DNA of 64,000 nucleotides, from assembly GCA_964059195.1 (NCBI GenBank), contig CAXKWD010000010.1, positions 186,001 to 250,000 of the forward strand. The letters are read 5' to 3'. This DNA comes from Ectobius pallidus. Taxonomy: Eukaryota > Arthropoda > Insecta > Blattodea > Ectobiidae. Made by a program: the position numbers and the translations under genes. The notes beneath the pieces are model-generated. The model ran no database searches. It was given only the letters and a program-made list of their open reading frames with translations, and was not told the origin of the DNA. Every line of letters starts with the position of its first letter. Within the stretch, counting starts at the first letter, position 1. Positions 47,065 to 60,289 of the stretch are shown piece after piece.

Positions 47065-50000
47065 CGGTGATATGCTAATGTCAAAACATGGGTTGTAAAT
47101 TTTACTTTAATAGAAAGAATACTGTTGCCTAGCAATGAGTTTAAAACACGAAAGTGTTTCCTAGCAATGCCATTTTAAACCGGAAACTGTTGCCTAGCAA
47201 TGTCATAAAAAAGAACTGTTCCTTAGCAATGTCATTTTTAAACACAATATTGCTTCGTATTATAAACTTTTAAAAAATATACTGTTGCGTAGCAATGTCA
47301 ATATCAGACAAAACTTTTACCTTTCATGCATTTTTCAATGTCGAAACTTTTTCCTAGCAATGTAATTTTTAAAGAAGATTTGGCTGCCTAACAATGTAAT
47401 TTTTCTATCACGAAAGGTTTGCCTAGCAATGCCAGTCTAAACCGGAAACTGTATCCTAGCAATTAGGTTTTAAAACACCTGACTGTTGCCTAGCAATGAC
47501 AATTAGAATAAGAAACTGCAGCTTAGGAATGCCATCTGCAAATACGAAACTGTTGCCTAGCAATGTCATCTATAAGGAATAGCCTTTAATCCCTCAATTA
47601 TCAATACATACAATGAAAATATCGGTGATATGCTAATGCCATAACAGGGGTTGTAAATTTTCTTTAATAGAAAAGAATACTGTTGCCTAGCTATGAGTTT
47701 TAAAACACGAAAGTGTTGCCTAGCAATGGCATTTTAAACCAGAAACTGTTGCCTAGCAATGCCATCAAAAAGAACTGTTGCTTATCAATGTAATTTTAAA
47801 CACAATATTGCTACCTATGATAAACTTTTAAATAATATACTGTTGCGTAGCAATGTCAATTTCGGACACAAAACTTTTACCTTTCAATGCATTTTTGAAA
47901 GTCTAAACTTTTTCCTAGCAATGTAATTTTTAAAGACAATTTGACTGCCTAACAATGTAATTTTTCTATCACGAAAGTTTTCCCTAGCCATGCCAGTCTA
48001 AAAAGAAACTGTAGCCTAGCAATGAAGTATTAAAACACCTGACTGTTGCTTAGCAATGACATTTTGAACTAGAAACCGTAGCTTAACAATGACATCTCCA
48101 AATACGAAACTGTTGCCTAGCAATGGCATCTATAAGGAATAGTTTTTAATCCCTAGATGATCAATACATACAATGAAAATATCGGTGATATGCTAATGGC
48201 ATAACGGGGGTTGTAAATTTTTCCTTAATAGAAAGAATACTGTTCCCTATCAATGAGTTTTAAAACACGAAAGTGTTGCCTAGCAATGCCATTTTAAACC
48301 CGAAACTGTTGCCTAGCAATGTCATCAAAAAGATCTGTTGCTTAGCAATGTCATTTTTAAACACAATATTGCTACCTATTAAAAGCTTTTAAAAAAGATA
48401 CTGTTGCGTAGCTAAGTCAATTTCTGACACGAAGCCTTTACCTTTCAATGCATTTTTCAAAGTCGAAGCTTCTTCCTAGCAATGTAATTTTTAAACACAA
48501 TTTGGCTGCCTAACAATGTAATTTTTCTATCACGAATGTTTTGCCTAGCCATGCCAGTCTAAACCGGAAACTGTTGCCTAGCAATTAAGTTTTAAAACAC
48601 ATGACTGTTGCTTAGCAATGACATTTTGAACAAGAAACTGTAGCTTAGCAATGCCATCTCCAAATACGAAACTGTTTCCTAGCAATGTCATCTATAAGGA
48701 ATAGTTTTTAATCCATCAATGATCAATACATACAATGAAAATATCGGTGATATGCTAATGGCAAAACATGGGTTGTAAATTTTGCATTAATAGAAAGAAT
48801 ACTGTTGCCTAGCAATGAGATTTAAAACAGGAAAGTGTTGCCTAGCAATGCCATTTTAAACCGGAAACTGTTGCCTAGCAATGCCATCAAAAAGAACTGT
48901 TGCTTAGCAAAGTAATTTTAAACACAATATTGCTACCTATTATAAACTTTTAAATAATATACTGTTGCGTCGCAATGTCAATTTCAGACACAAAACTTTT
49001 ACCTTTCAATGCATTTTTGAAAAACGAAACTTTTACCTAGCAATGTAATTTTTAAAGACAATTTGACTGCCTAATAATGTAATTTTTCTATCACGAAAGT
49101 TTTCCCTAGCCATGCCAGTCTAAAAAGAAACTGTAGCCTAGCAATGAAGTTTTAAATCACCTGACTGTTGCTTAGCAATGACATTTTGAACAAGAAACTG
49201 TAGCTAAGCAATGCCATCTCCAAATACGAAACTGTTGCCTAGCAATGTCATCTATAAGGAATAGTTTTTAAACCCTCAATGATCAATACATACAATGAAA
49301 ATATCGGTGATATGCTAATGGCAAAACATGGGTTGTAAATTTTGCATTAATAGAAAGAATACTGTTGCCTAGCAATGAGATTTAAAACACGAAAGTGTTG
49401 CCTAGCAATGCCATTTTAAACCGGAAACTGTTGCCTAGCAATGTCATAAAAAAGAACTGTTCCTTAGCAATGTCATTTTTAAACACAATATTGCTTCCTA
49501 TTATAAACTTTTAAAAAATATGCTGTTGCGTAGCAATGTCAATATCAGACAAAACTTTTACCTTTCAATGCATTTTTCAATGTCGAAACTTTTTCCTAGC
49601 AATGTAATCTTTAAAGACAATTTGGCTGCCTAACAATGTAATTTTTCTATCACGAAAGTTTTGCCTAGCAATGCCAGTCTAAACCGGAAACTGTTGCCTA
49701 GCAATTAAGTTTTAAAACAGCTGACTCTTGCTTAGCAATGACATTTTGAACATGAAACTGTAGATTAGCAATGCCATCTCCAAATACGAAACTGTTGCCT
49801 AGCGATATCTTCTATAAGGAAAAGTTTTTAATCCTTCAATGATCAATACATACAATGAAAATATCGGTGATATGCTAATGGCATAACAGGGGTTGTATAT
49901 TTTTCTTTAATAGAAAGAATACTGTTGCCTAGCAATTAGTTTTAAAACACAAAATCGTTGCCTAGCAATGCCATTTTAAACCGGAAACTGTTGCCTAGCA

Positions 50001-51844
50001 ATGCCATCAAAAAGAACTGTTGCTTAGCAATGTAATTTTAAACACAATATTGCTACCTATTATAAACTTTTAAATAATATACTGTTGCGTAGCAATGTCA
50101 ATTTCAGACACAAAACCTTTAATTTTCAATATATTTTTCAAAGTCGCTACTTTTTCCAAGCAATGTAATTTTTAAAGACAATTTGGCTGCTTAACAATGT
50201 AATTTTTCTATGACGAAAGTTTTTGCTATCCATGCCAGTCTAAAGCGGAAACTGTTGCCTAGCAATTCAGTTTTAAAACACCTGACTCTTGCTTAGAAAT
50301 GACATTTTGAACAAGAAACTGTAGCTTAGCAATGCCATCTCCAAATACGAAACTGTTGCCTAGCAATGTCATCTATAAGGAATAGTTTTTAATCCTTCAA
50401 TGATCAATACATACAATGAAAATATCGGTGATATGCTAATGGCATAACAGGGGTTGTATATTTTTCTTTAATAGAAAGAATACTGTTGCCTAGCAATGAG
50501 TTTTAAAACACGAAAATGTTGCCTAGCAATGCCATTTTAAACCCGAGACTGTTGCCTAGCAATGCCATCAAAGAGAACTGTTGCTTAGCAAAGTAATTTT
50601 AAACACAATATTGCTACCTATTATAAACTTTTAAATAATATACTGTTGCGTAGCAATGTCAATTTCAGACACAAAACTTTTACCTTTCAATGAATTTTTC
50701 AAAGTCGAAACTTTTTCCTAGCAATGTAATTTTTAAAGACAATTTGACTACCTATAAATGTAATTTTTCTATCACGAAAGTTTTCCCTAGCCATGCCAGT
50801 CTAAAAAGAAACTGTAGCCTAGCAATGAAGTTTTAAAACACCTGACTGTTGCTTAGCAATGACATTTTGAACAAGAAACTGTAGCTTAGCAATGCCATCT
50901 CCAAATACGAAACTGTTGCCTAGCAATGTCATCTATAAGGAAAAGTTTTTAATCCCTCAATGATCAATACATACAATGAAAATATCGGTGATAAGCTAAT
51001 GGCAAAACATGGGTTGTAAATTTTGCTTTAATAGAAAGAATACTGTTGCCTAGCAATGAGTTTTAAAACACGAAAGTGTTGCCTAGCAATGCCATTTTAA
51101 ACCGAAAACTGTTGCCAAGCAATGTCATAAAAAAGAATTGTTGCTTAGTAATGTCATTTTTAAACACAATATTGCTACCTATTATAAACTTTTAAAAAAT
51201 ATACTGTTGCGTAGCAATGTCAATATCAGACACATCACTTTTACAATTCAATGCATTTTTCAATGTCGAAACTTTTTCCTAGCAATGTAATTTTTAAAGA
51301 CAATTTAGCTGCCTAACAATGTAATTTTTCTATCACGAAAGTTTTGCCTAGCAATGCCAGTCTAAACCGGAAACTGTTGCCTAGCAATTAAGTTTTAAAA
51401 CAGCTGACTCTTGCTTAGCAATGACATTTTGAACATGAAACTGTAGCTTAGCAATGCCATCTCCAATTACGAATCTGTTGCCTAGCAATGTCATCTATAA
51501 GGAATAGTTTTTAATCCCTCAATGATCAATACATACAATGAAAATATCGGTGATATGCTAATGGCAAAACATGGGTTGTAAATTGTGCTTTAATAGAAAG
51601 AATACTGTTGCCTAGCAATGAGTTTTAAAACACGAAAGTGTTGCCTAGCAATGCCAGTCTAAAACGGAAACTGTTGCCTAGCAATTAAGTTTTAAAACAG
51701 CCGACTCTTGCTTAGCAATGACATTTTGAACATGGAACTGTAGCTTAGCAATGCCATCTCCATATACGAAACTGTTGCCTAGCAATATCTTCTATAAGGA
51801 AAAGTTTTTAATCCTTCAATTATCAATACATACAATGAAAATAT
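47065..51844. repeat. Higher-order unit, 4,780 bp, with second chimeric S
   Basis: Rulers 47065, 47623, 48183, 48745, 49305, 49865, 50426, 50986, 51548 and 51845. The order is m2, m3, m4, m5, then four monomers of the GGCATAACAGGGG / GATAAGCTAATGG group, then S. The S switches around 51820 into the end of m2 (CAATTATCAATAC, GCCATAACAGGGG), giving a direct fusion of S to m3 context. Confidence 0.8.
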
Positions 51845-54800
51845 CGGTGATATGCTAATGCCATAACAGGGGTTGTAAATTTTCTTTAATAGAAAAGAAT
51901 ACTGTTGCCTAGCTATGAGTTTTAAAACACGAAAGTGTTGCCTAGCAATGGCATTTTAAACCAGAAACTGTTGCCTAGCAATGCCATCAAAAAGAACTGT
52001 TGCTTAGCAATGTAATTTTAAACACAATATTGCTACCTATGATAAACTTTTAAATAATATACTGTTGCGTAGCAATGTCAATTTCAGACACAAAACTTTT
52101 ACCTTTCAATGCATTTTTGAAAGTCGAAACTTTTTCCTAGCAATGTAATTTTTAAAGACAATTTGACTGCCTAACAATGTAATTTTTCTATCACGAAAGT
52201 TTTCCCTAGCCATGCCAGTCTAAAAAGAAACTGTAGCCTAGCAATGAAGTATTAAAACACCTGACTGTTGCTTAGCAATGACATTTTGAACTAGAAACCG
52301 TAGCTTAACAATGACGTCTCCAAATACGAAACTGTTGCCTAGCAATGGCATCTATAAGGAATAGTTTTTAATCCCTAGATGATCAATACATACAATGAAA
52401 ATATCGGTGATATGCTAATGGCATAACGGGGGTTGTAAATTTTTCCTTAATAGAAAGAATACTGTTCCCTATCAATGAGTTTTAAAACACGAAAGTGTTG
52501 CCTAGCAATGTCATTTTAAACCCGAAACTGTTGCCTAGCAATGTCATCAAAAAGAACTGTTGCTTAGCAATGTCATTTTTAAACACAATATTGCAACCTA
52601 TTAAAAGCTTTTAAAAAAGATACTGTTGCGTAGCAATGTCAATTTCTGACACGAAACCTTTACCTTTCAATGCATTTTTCAAAGTCGAAGCTTCTTCCTA
52701 GCAATGTAATTTTTAAACACAATTTGGCTGCCTAACAATGTAATTTTTCTATCACGAATGTTTTGCTTAGCCATGCCAGTCTAAACCGGAAACTGTTGCC
52801 TAGCAATTAAGTTTTAAAACACATGACTGTTGCTTAGCAATGACATTTTGAACAAGAAACTGTAGCTTAGCAATGCCATCTCCAAATACGAAACTGTTGC
52901 CTAGCAATGTCATCTATAAGGAATAGTTTTTAATCCATCAATGATCAATACATACAATGAAAATATCGGTGATATGCTAATGGCAAAACATGGGTTGTAA
53001 ATTTTGCATTAATAGAAAGAATACTGTTGCCTAGCAATGAGATTTAAAACAGGAAAGTGTTGCCTAGCAATGCCATTTTAAACCTGAAACTGTTGCCTAG
53101 CAATGCCATCAAAAAGAACTGTTGCTTAGCAAAGTAATTTTAAACACAATATTGCTACCTATTATAAACTTTTAAATAATATACTGTTGCGTCGCAATGT
53201 CAATTTCAGACACAAAACTTTTACCTTTCAATGCATTTTTGAAAGTCGAAACTTTTACCTAGCAATGTAATTTTTAAAGACAATTTGACTGCCTAATAAT
53301 GTAATTTTTCTATCACGAAAGTTTTCCCTAGCCATGCCAGTCTAAAAAGAAACTGTAGCCTAGCAATGAAGTTTTAAATCACATGACTGTTGCTTAGCAA
53401 TGACATTTTGAACAAGAAACTGTAGCTAAGCAATGCCATCTCCAAATACGAAACTGTTGCCTAGCAATGTCATCTATAAGGAATAGTTTTTAAACCCTCA
53501 ATGATCAATACATACAATGAAAATATCGGTGATATGCTAATGGCAAAACATGGGTTGTAAATTTTGCATTAATAGAAAGAATACTGTTGCCTAGCAATGA
53601 GATTTAAAACACGAAAGTGTTGCCTAGCAATGCCATTTTAAACCGGAAACTGTTGCCTAGCAATGTCATAAAAAAGAACTGTTCCTTAGCAATGTCATTT
53701 TTAAACACAATATTGCTTCCTATTATAAACTTTTAAAAAATATGCTGTTGCATAGCAATGTCAATATCAGACAAAACTTTTACCTTTCAATGCATTTTTC
53801 AATGTCGAAACTTTTTCCTAGCAATGTAATCTTTAAAGACAATTTGGCTGCCTAACAATGTAATTTTTCTATCACGAAAGGTTTGCCTAGCAATGCCAGT
53901 CTAAACCGGAAACTGTTGCCTAGCAATTAAGTTTTAAAACAGCTGACTCTTGCTTAGCAATGACATTTTGAACATGAAACTGTAGCTTAGCAATGCCATC
54001 TCCAAATACGAAACTGTTGCCTAGCAATATCTTCTATAAGGAAAAGTTTTTAATCCTTCAATGATCAATACATACAATGAAAATATCGGTGATATGCTAA
54101 TGGCATAACAGGGGTTGTACATTTTTCTTTAATAGAAAGAATACTGTTGCCTAGCAATTAGTTTTAAAACACAAAATCGTTGCCTAGCAATGCCATTTTA
54201 AACCGGAAACTGTTGCCTAGCAATGCCATCAAAAAGAACTGTTGCTTAGCAATGTAATTTTAAACACAATATTGCTACCTATTATAAACTTTTAAATAAT
54301 ATACTGTTGCGTAGCAATGTCAATTTCAGACACAAAACCTTTAATTTTCAATACATTTTTCAAAGTCGCTACTTTTTCCAAGCAATGTAATTTTTAAAGA
54401 CAATTTGGCTGCTTAACAATGTAATTTTTCTATGACGAAAGTTTTTCCTATCCATGCCAGTCTAAAGCGGAAACTGTTGCCTAGCAATTCAGTTTTAAAA
54501 CACCTGACTCTTGCTTAGAAATGACATTTTGAACAAGAAACTGTAGCTTAGCAATGCCATCTCCAAATACGAAACTGTTGCCTAGCAATGTCATCTATAA
54601 GGAATAGTTTTTAATCCCTCAATGATCAATACATACAATGAAAATATCGGTGATAAGCTAATGGCAAAACATGGGTTGTAAATTTTGCTTTAATAGAAAG
54701 AATACTGTTGCCTAGCAATGAGTTTTAAAACACGAAAGTGTTGCCTAGCAATGCCATTTTAAACCGAAAACTGTTGCCAAGCAATGTCATAAAAAAGAAT

Positions 54801-57749
54801 TGTTGCTTAGTAATGTCATTTTTAAACACAATATTGCTACCTATTATAAACTTTTAAAAAATATACTGTTGCGTAGGAATGTCAATTTCAGACACAAAAC
54901 CTTTACTTTTCAATACATTTTTCAAAGTCGAAACTTTTTCCAAGCAATGTAATTTTTAAAGACAATTTGGCTGCTTAACAATGTAATTTTGCTATGACGA
55001 AAGTTTTGCCTAGCCGTGCCAGTCTAAACCGGAAACTGTTGCCTAGCAATTAAGTTTTAAAACACCTGACTGTTGCTTAGCAATGACATTTTGAACAAGA
55101 AACTGTAGCTTAGCAATGCCATCTCCAAATACGAAACTGTTGCCTAGCAATGTCATCTATAAGGAATAGTTTTTAATCCTTCAATGATCAATACATACAA
55201 TGAAAATATCGGTGATATGCTAATGTCAAAACATGGGTTGTAAATTTTACTTTAATAGAAAGAATACTGTTGCCTAGCAATGTGTTTTAAAACACGAAAG
55301 TGTTTCCTAGCAATGCCATTTTAAACCGGAAACTGTTGGCTAGCAATGCCATCAAAAAGAACTGTTGCTTAGCAAAGTAATTTTAAACACAATATTGCTA
55401 CCTATTATAAACTTTTAATTAATATACTGTTGCGTAGCAATGTCAATTTCAGACACAAAACTTTTACCTCTCAATGCATTTTTGAAAGTCGAAACTTTTT
55501 CCTAGCAATGTAATTTTTAACGACAATTTGACTGCCTAACAATGTAATTTTTCTATCACGAAAGTTTTCCCTAGCCATGCCAGTCTAAAAAGAAACTGTA
55601 GCCTAGCAATGAAGTTTTAAAACACCTGACTGTTGCTTAGCAATGACATTTTGAACAAGAAACTGTAGCTTAGCGATGCCATCTCCAAATACGAATCTGT
55701 TGCCTAGCAATGTCATCTATAAGGAACAGTTTTTAATCCCTCAATGATCAATACATACAATGAAAATATCGGTGATATGCTAATGGCAAAACATGGGTTG
55801 TAAATTTTGCTTTAATAGAAAGAATACTGTTGCCTAGCAATGAGTTTTAAAACACGAAAGTGTTGCCTAGCAATGCCATTTTAAACCGAAAACTGTTGCC
55901 AAGCAATGTCATAAAAAAGAACTGTTGCTTAGTAATGTCATTTTTAAACACAATATTGCTACCTATTATAAACTTTTAAAAAATATACTGTTGCGTAGCA
56001 ATGTCAATATCAGACACAAAACTTTTACAATTCAATGCATTTTTCAATGACGAAACGTTTTCCTAGCAATGTAATTTTTAAAGACAATTTAGCTGCCTAA
56101 CAATGTAATTTTTCTATCACGAAAGGTTTGCCTAGCAATGCCAGTCTAAACCGGAAACTGTTGCCTAGCAATTAAGTTTTAAAACAGCTGACTCTTGCTT
56201 AGGAATGACATTTTGAACATGAAACTGTAGCTTAGCAATGCCATCTCCAAATACGAAACTGTTGCCTAGCAATATCTTCTATAAGGAAAAGTTTTTAATC
56301 CTTCAATGATCAATACATACAATGAAAATATCGGTGATATGCTAATGTCAAAACATGGGTTGTAAATTTTACTTTAACAGAAAGAATACTGCTGCCTAGC
56401 AATTAGTTTTAAAACACAAAAGCGTTGCCTAGCAATGCCATTTTAAACCGGAAACTGTTGCCTAGCAATGCCATCAAAAAGAACTGTTGCCTAGCAATGT
56501 AATTTTAAACACAATATTGCTACCTATTATAAACTTTTAAATAATATACTGTTGCGTAGGAATGTCAATTTCAGACACAAAACCTTTACTTTTCAATACA
56601 TTTTTCAAAGTCGAAACTTTTTCCAAGCAATGTAATTTTTAAAGACAATTTGGCTACTTAACAATGTAATTTTGCTATGACGAAAGTTTTGCCTAGCCGT
56701 GCCAGTCTAAACCGGAAACTGTTGCCTAGCAATTAAGTTTTAAAACACCTGACTGTTGCTTAGCAATGACATTTTGAACAAGAAACTGTAGCTTAGCAAT
56801 GCCATCTCCAAATACGAAACTGTTGCCTAGCAATGTCATCTATAAGGAATAGTTTTTAATCCTTCAATGATCAATACATACAATGAAAATATCGGTGATA
56901 TGCTAATGTCAAAACATGGGTTGTAAATTTTACTTTAATAGAAAGAATACTGTTGCCTAGCAATGTGTTTTAAAACACGAAAGTGTTTCCTAGCAATGCC
57001 ATTTTAAACCGGAAACTGTTGCCTAGCAATGCCATCAAAAAGAACTGTTGCTTAGCAAAGTAATTTTAAACACAATATTGCTACCTATTATAAACATTTA
57101 AATAATATACTGTTGCGTAGCAATGTCAATTTCAGACACAAAACTTTTACCTCTCAATGCATTTTTGAAAGTCGAAACTTTTTCCTAGCAATGTAATTTT
57201 TAACGACAATTTGACTACCTAACAATGTAATTTTTCTATCACGAAAGTTTTCCCTAGCCATGCCAGTCTAAAAAGAAACTGTAGCCTAGCAATGAAGTTT
57301 TAAAACACCTGACTGTTGCTTAGCAATGACATTTTGAACAAGAAACTGTAGCTTAGCAATGCCATCTCCAAATACGAATCTGTTGCCTAGCAATGTCATC
57401 TATAAGGAATAGTTTTTAATCCCTCAATGATCAATACATACAATGAAAATATCGGTGATATGCTAATGGCAAAACATGGGTTGTAAATTTTGCTTTAATA
57501 GAAAGAATACTGTTGCCTAGCAATGAGTTTTAAAACACGAAAGTGTTGCCTAGCAATGCCAGTCTAAAACGGAAACTGTTGCCTAGCAATTAAGTTTTAA
57601 AACAGCTGACTCTTGCTTAGCAATGACATTTTAAACATGGAACTGTAGCTTAGCAATGCCATCTCCAAATACGAAACTGTTGCCTAGCAATATCTTCTAT
57701 AAGGAAAAGTTTTTAATCCTTCAATGATCAATACATACAATGAAAATAT
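51845..57749. repeat. Higher-order unit, 5,905 bp
   Basis: Rulers 51845, 52405, 52967, 53527, 54087, 54648, 55210, 55770, 56332, 56893, 57453 and 57750: ten full monomers and S. The first part repeats 47623 onward at an offset of 4,222 bp. From about 54.9 kb it passes into m7-m11 order as in the 6,464-bp unit, so it is a recombinant of the two repeat families. Confidence 0.8.
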
Positions 57750-60289
57750 CGGTGATATGCTAATGTCAAAACATGGGTTGTAAATTTTACTTTAACAGAA
57801 AGAATACTGCTGCTTAGCAATTGGTTTTAAAACACAAAAGCGTTGCCTAGCAATGCCATTTTAAACCGGAAACTGTTGCCTAGCAATGCCATAAAAAAGA
57901 ACTGTTGCTTAGCAATGTAATTTTAAACACAATATTGCTACCTATTATAAACTTTTAAATAATATACTGTTGCGTAGAAATGTCAATTTCAGACACAAAA
58001 CCTTTACTTTTCAATACATTTTTCAAAGTCGAAAGTTTTTCCTAGCAATGTAATTTTTAAAGACAATTTGACTGCTTAACAATGTAATTTTGCTATGACG
58101 AAAGTATTGCCTAGGCGTGCCAGTCTAAACCGGAAACTGTTGCCTAGCAATTAAGTTTCAAAACACCTGACTGTTGCTTAGCAATGACATTTTGAACAAG
58201 AAACTGTAGCTTAGCAATGCCATCTCCAAATACGAAACTGTTGCCTAGCAATGTCATCTATAAGGAATAGTTTTTAATCCTTCAATGATCAATACATACA
58301 ATGAAAATATCGGTGATATGCTAATGTCAAAACATGGGTTGTAAATTTTACTTTAATAGAAAGAATACTGTTGCCTAGCAATGAGTTTTAAAACACGAAA
58401 GTGTTTCCTAGCAATGCCATTTTAAACCGGAAACTGTTGCCTAGCAATGTCATAAAAAAGAACTGTTCCTTAGCAATGTCATTTTTAAACACAATATTGC
58501 TTCGTATTATAAACTTTTAAAAAATATACTGTTGCGTAGCAATGTCAATATCAGACACAAAACTTTTACAATTCAATGCATTTTTCAATGTCGAAACGTT
58601 TTCCTAGCAATGTAATTTTTAAAGACAATTTAGCTGCCTAACAATGTAATTTTTCTATCACGAAAGGTTTGCCTAGCAATGCCAGTCTAAACCGGAAACT
58701 GTTGCCTAGCAATTAAGTTTTAAAACAGCTGACTCTTGCTTAGGAATGACATTTTGAACATGAAACTGTAGCTTAGCAATGCCATCTCCAAATACGAAAC
58801 TGTTGCCTAGCAATATCTTCTATAAGGAAAAGTTTTTAATCCTTCAATGATCAATACATACAATGAAAATATCGGTGATATGCTAATGTCAAAACATGGG
58901 TTGTAAATTTTACTTTAACAGAAAGAATACTGCTGCCTAGCAATTAGTTTCAAAACACAAAAGCGTTGCCTAGCAATGCCATTTTAAACCGGAAACTGTT
59001 GCCTAGCAATGCCATCAAAAAGAACTGTTGCCTAGCAATGTAATTTTAAACACAATATTGCTACCTATTATAAACTTTTAAATAATATACTGTTGCGTAG
59101 GAATGTCAATTTCAGACACAAAACCTTTACTTTTCAATACATTTTTCAAAGTCGAAACTTTTTCCAAGCAATGTAATTTTTAAAGACAATTTGGCTGCTT
59201 AACAATGTAATTTTGCTATGACGAAAGTTTTGCCTAGCCGTGCCAGTCTAAACCGGAAACTGTTGCCTAGCAATTAAGTTTTAAAACACCTGACTGTTAC
59301 TTAGCAATGACATTTTGAACAAGAAACTGTAGCTTAGCAATGCCATCTCCAAATACGAAACTGTTGCCTAGCAATGTCATCTATAAGGAATAGTTTTTAA
59401 TCCTTCAATGATCAATACATACAATGAAAATATGGGTGATATGCTAATGTCAAAACATGGGTTGTAAATTTTACTTTAATAGAAAGAATACTGTTGCCTA
59501 GCAATGTGTTTTAAAACACGAAAGTGTTTCCTAGCAATGCCATTTTAAACCGGAAACTGTTGCCTAGCAATGCCATCAAAAAGAACTGTTGCTTAGCAAA
59601 GTAATTTTAAACACAATATTGCTACCTATTATAAACATTTAAATAATATACTGTTGCGTAGCAATGTCAATATCAGACAAAACTTTTACCTTTCAATGCA
59701 TTTTTCAATGTCGAAACTTTTTCCTAGCAATGTAATCTTTAAAGACAATTTGGCTGCCTAACAATGTAATTTTTCTATCACGAAAGGTTTGCCTAGCAAT
59801 GCCAGTCTAAACCGGAAACTGTTGCCTAGCAATTAAGTTTTAAAACAGCTCACTCTTGCTTAGCAATGACATTTTGAACATGAAACTGTAGATTAGCAAT
59901 GCCATCTCCAAATACGAAACTGTTGCCTAGCGATATCTTCTATAAGGAAAAGTTTTTAATCCTTCAATGATCAATACATACAATGAAAATATCGGTGATA
60001 TGCTAATGGCATAACAGGGGTTGTATATTTTTCTTTAATAGAAAGAATACTGTTGCCTAGCAATGAGTTTTAAAACACGAAAGTGTTGCCTAGCAATGCC
60101 AGTCTAAAACGGAAACTGTTGCCTAGCAATTAAGTTTTAAAACAGCTGACTCTTGCTTAGCAATGACATTTTAAACATGGAACTGTAGCTTAGCAATGCC
60201 ATCTCCAAATACGAAACTGTTGCCTAGCAATATCTTCTATAAGGAAAAGTTTTTAATCCTTCAATGATCAATACATACAATGAAAATAT
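57750..60289. repeat. Reduced unit, 2,540 bp, first copy of a recent tandem duplication
   Basis: Four full monomers and S (rulers 57750, 58311, 58873, 59434, 59993, 60290). It carries private changes that recur exactly 2,540 bp later: TGCTTAGCAATTGGTTTT in the first monomer (about 57811 and 60351) and CTGTTACTTAGC (about 59294 and 61834). The mutated ruler GGGTGATATG is also shared (59434 and 61974). Confidence 0.85.
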
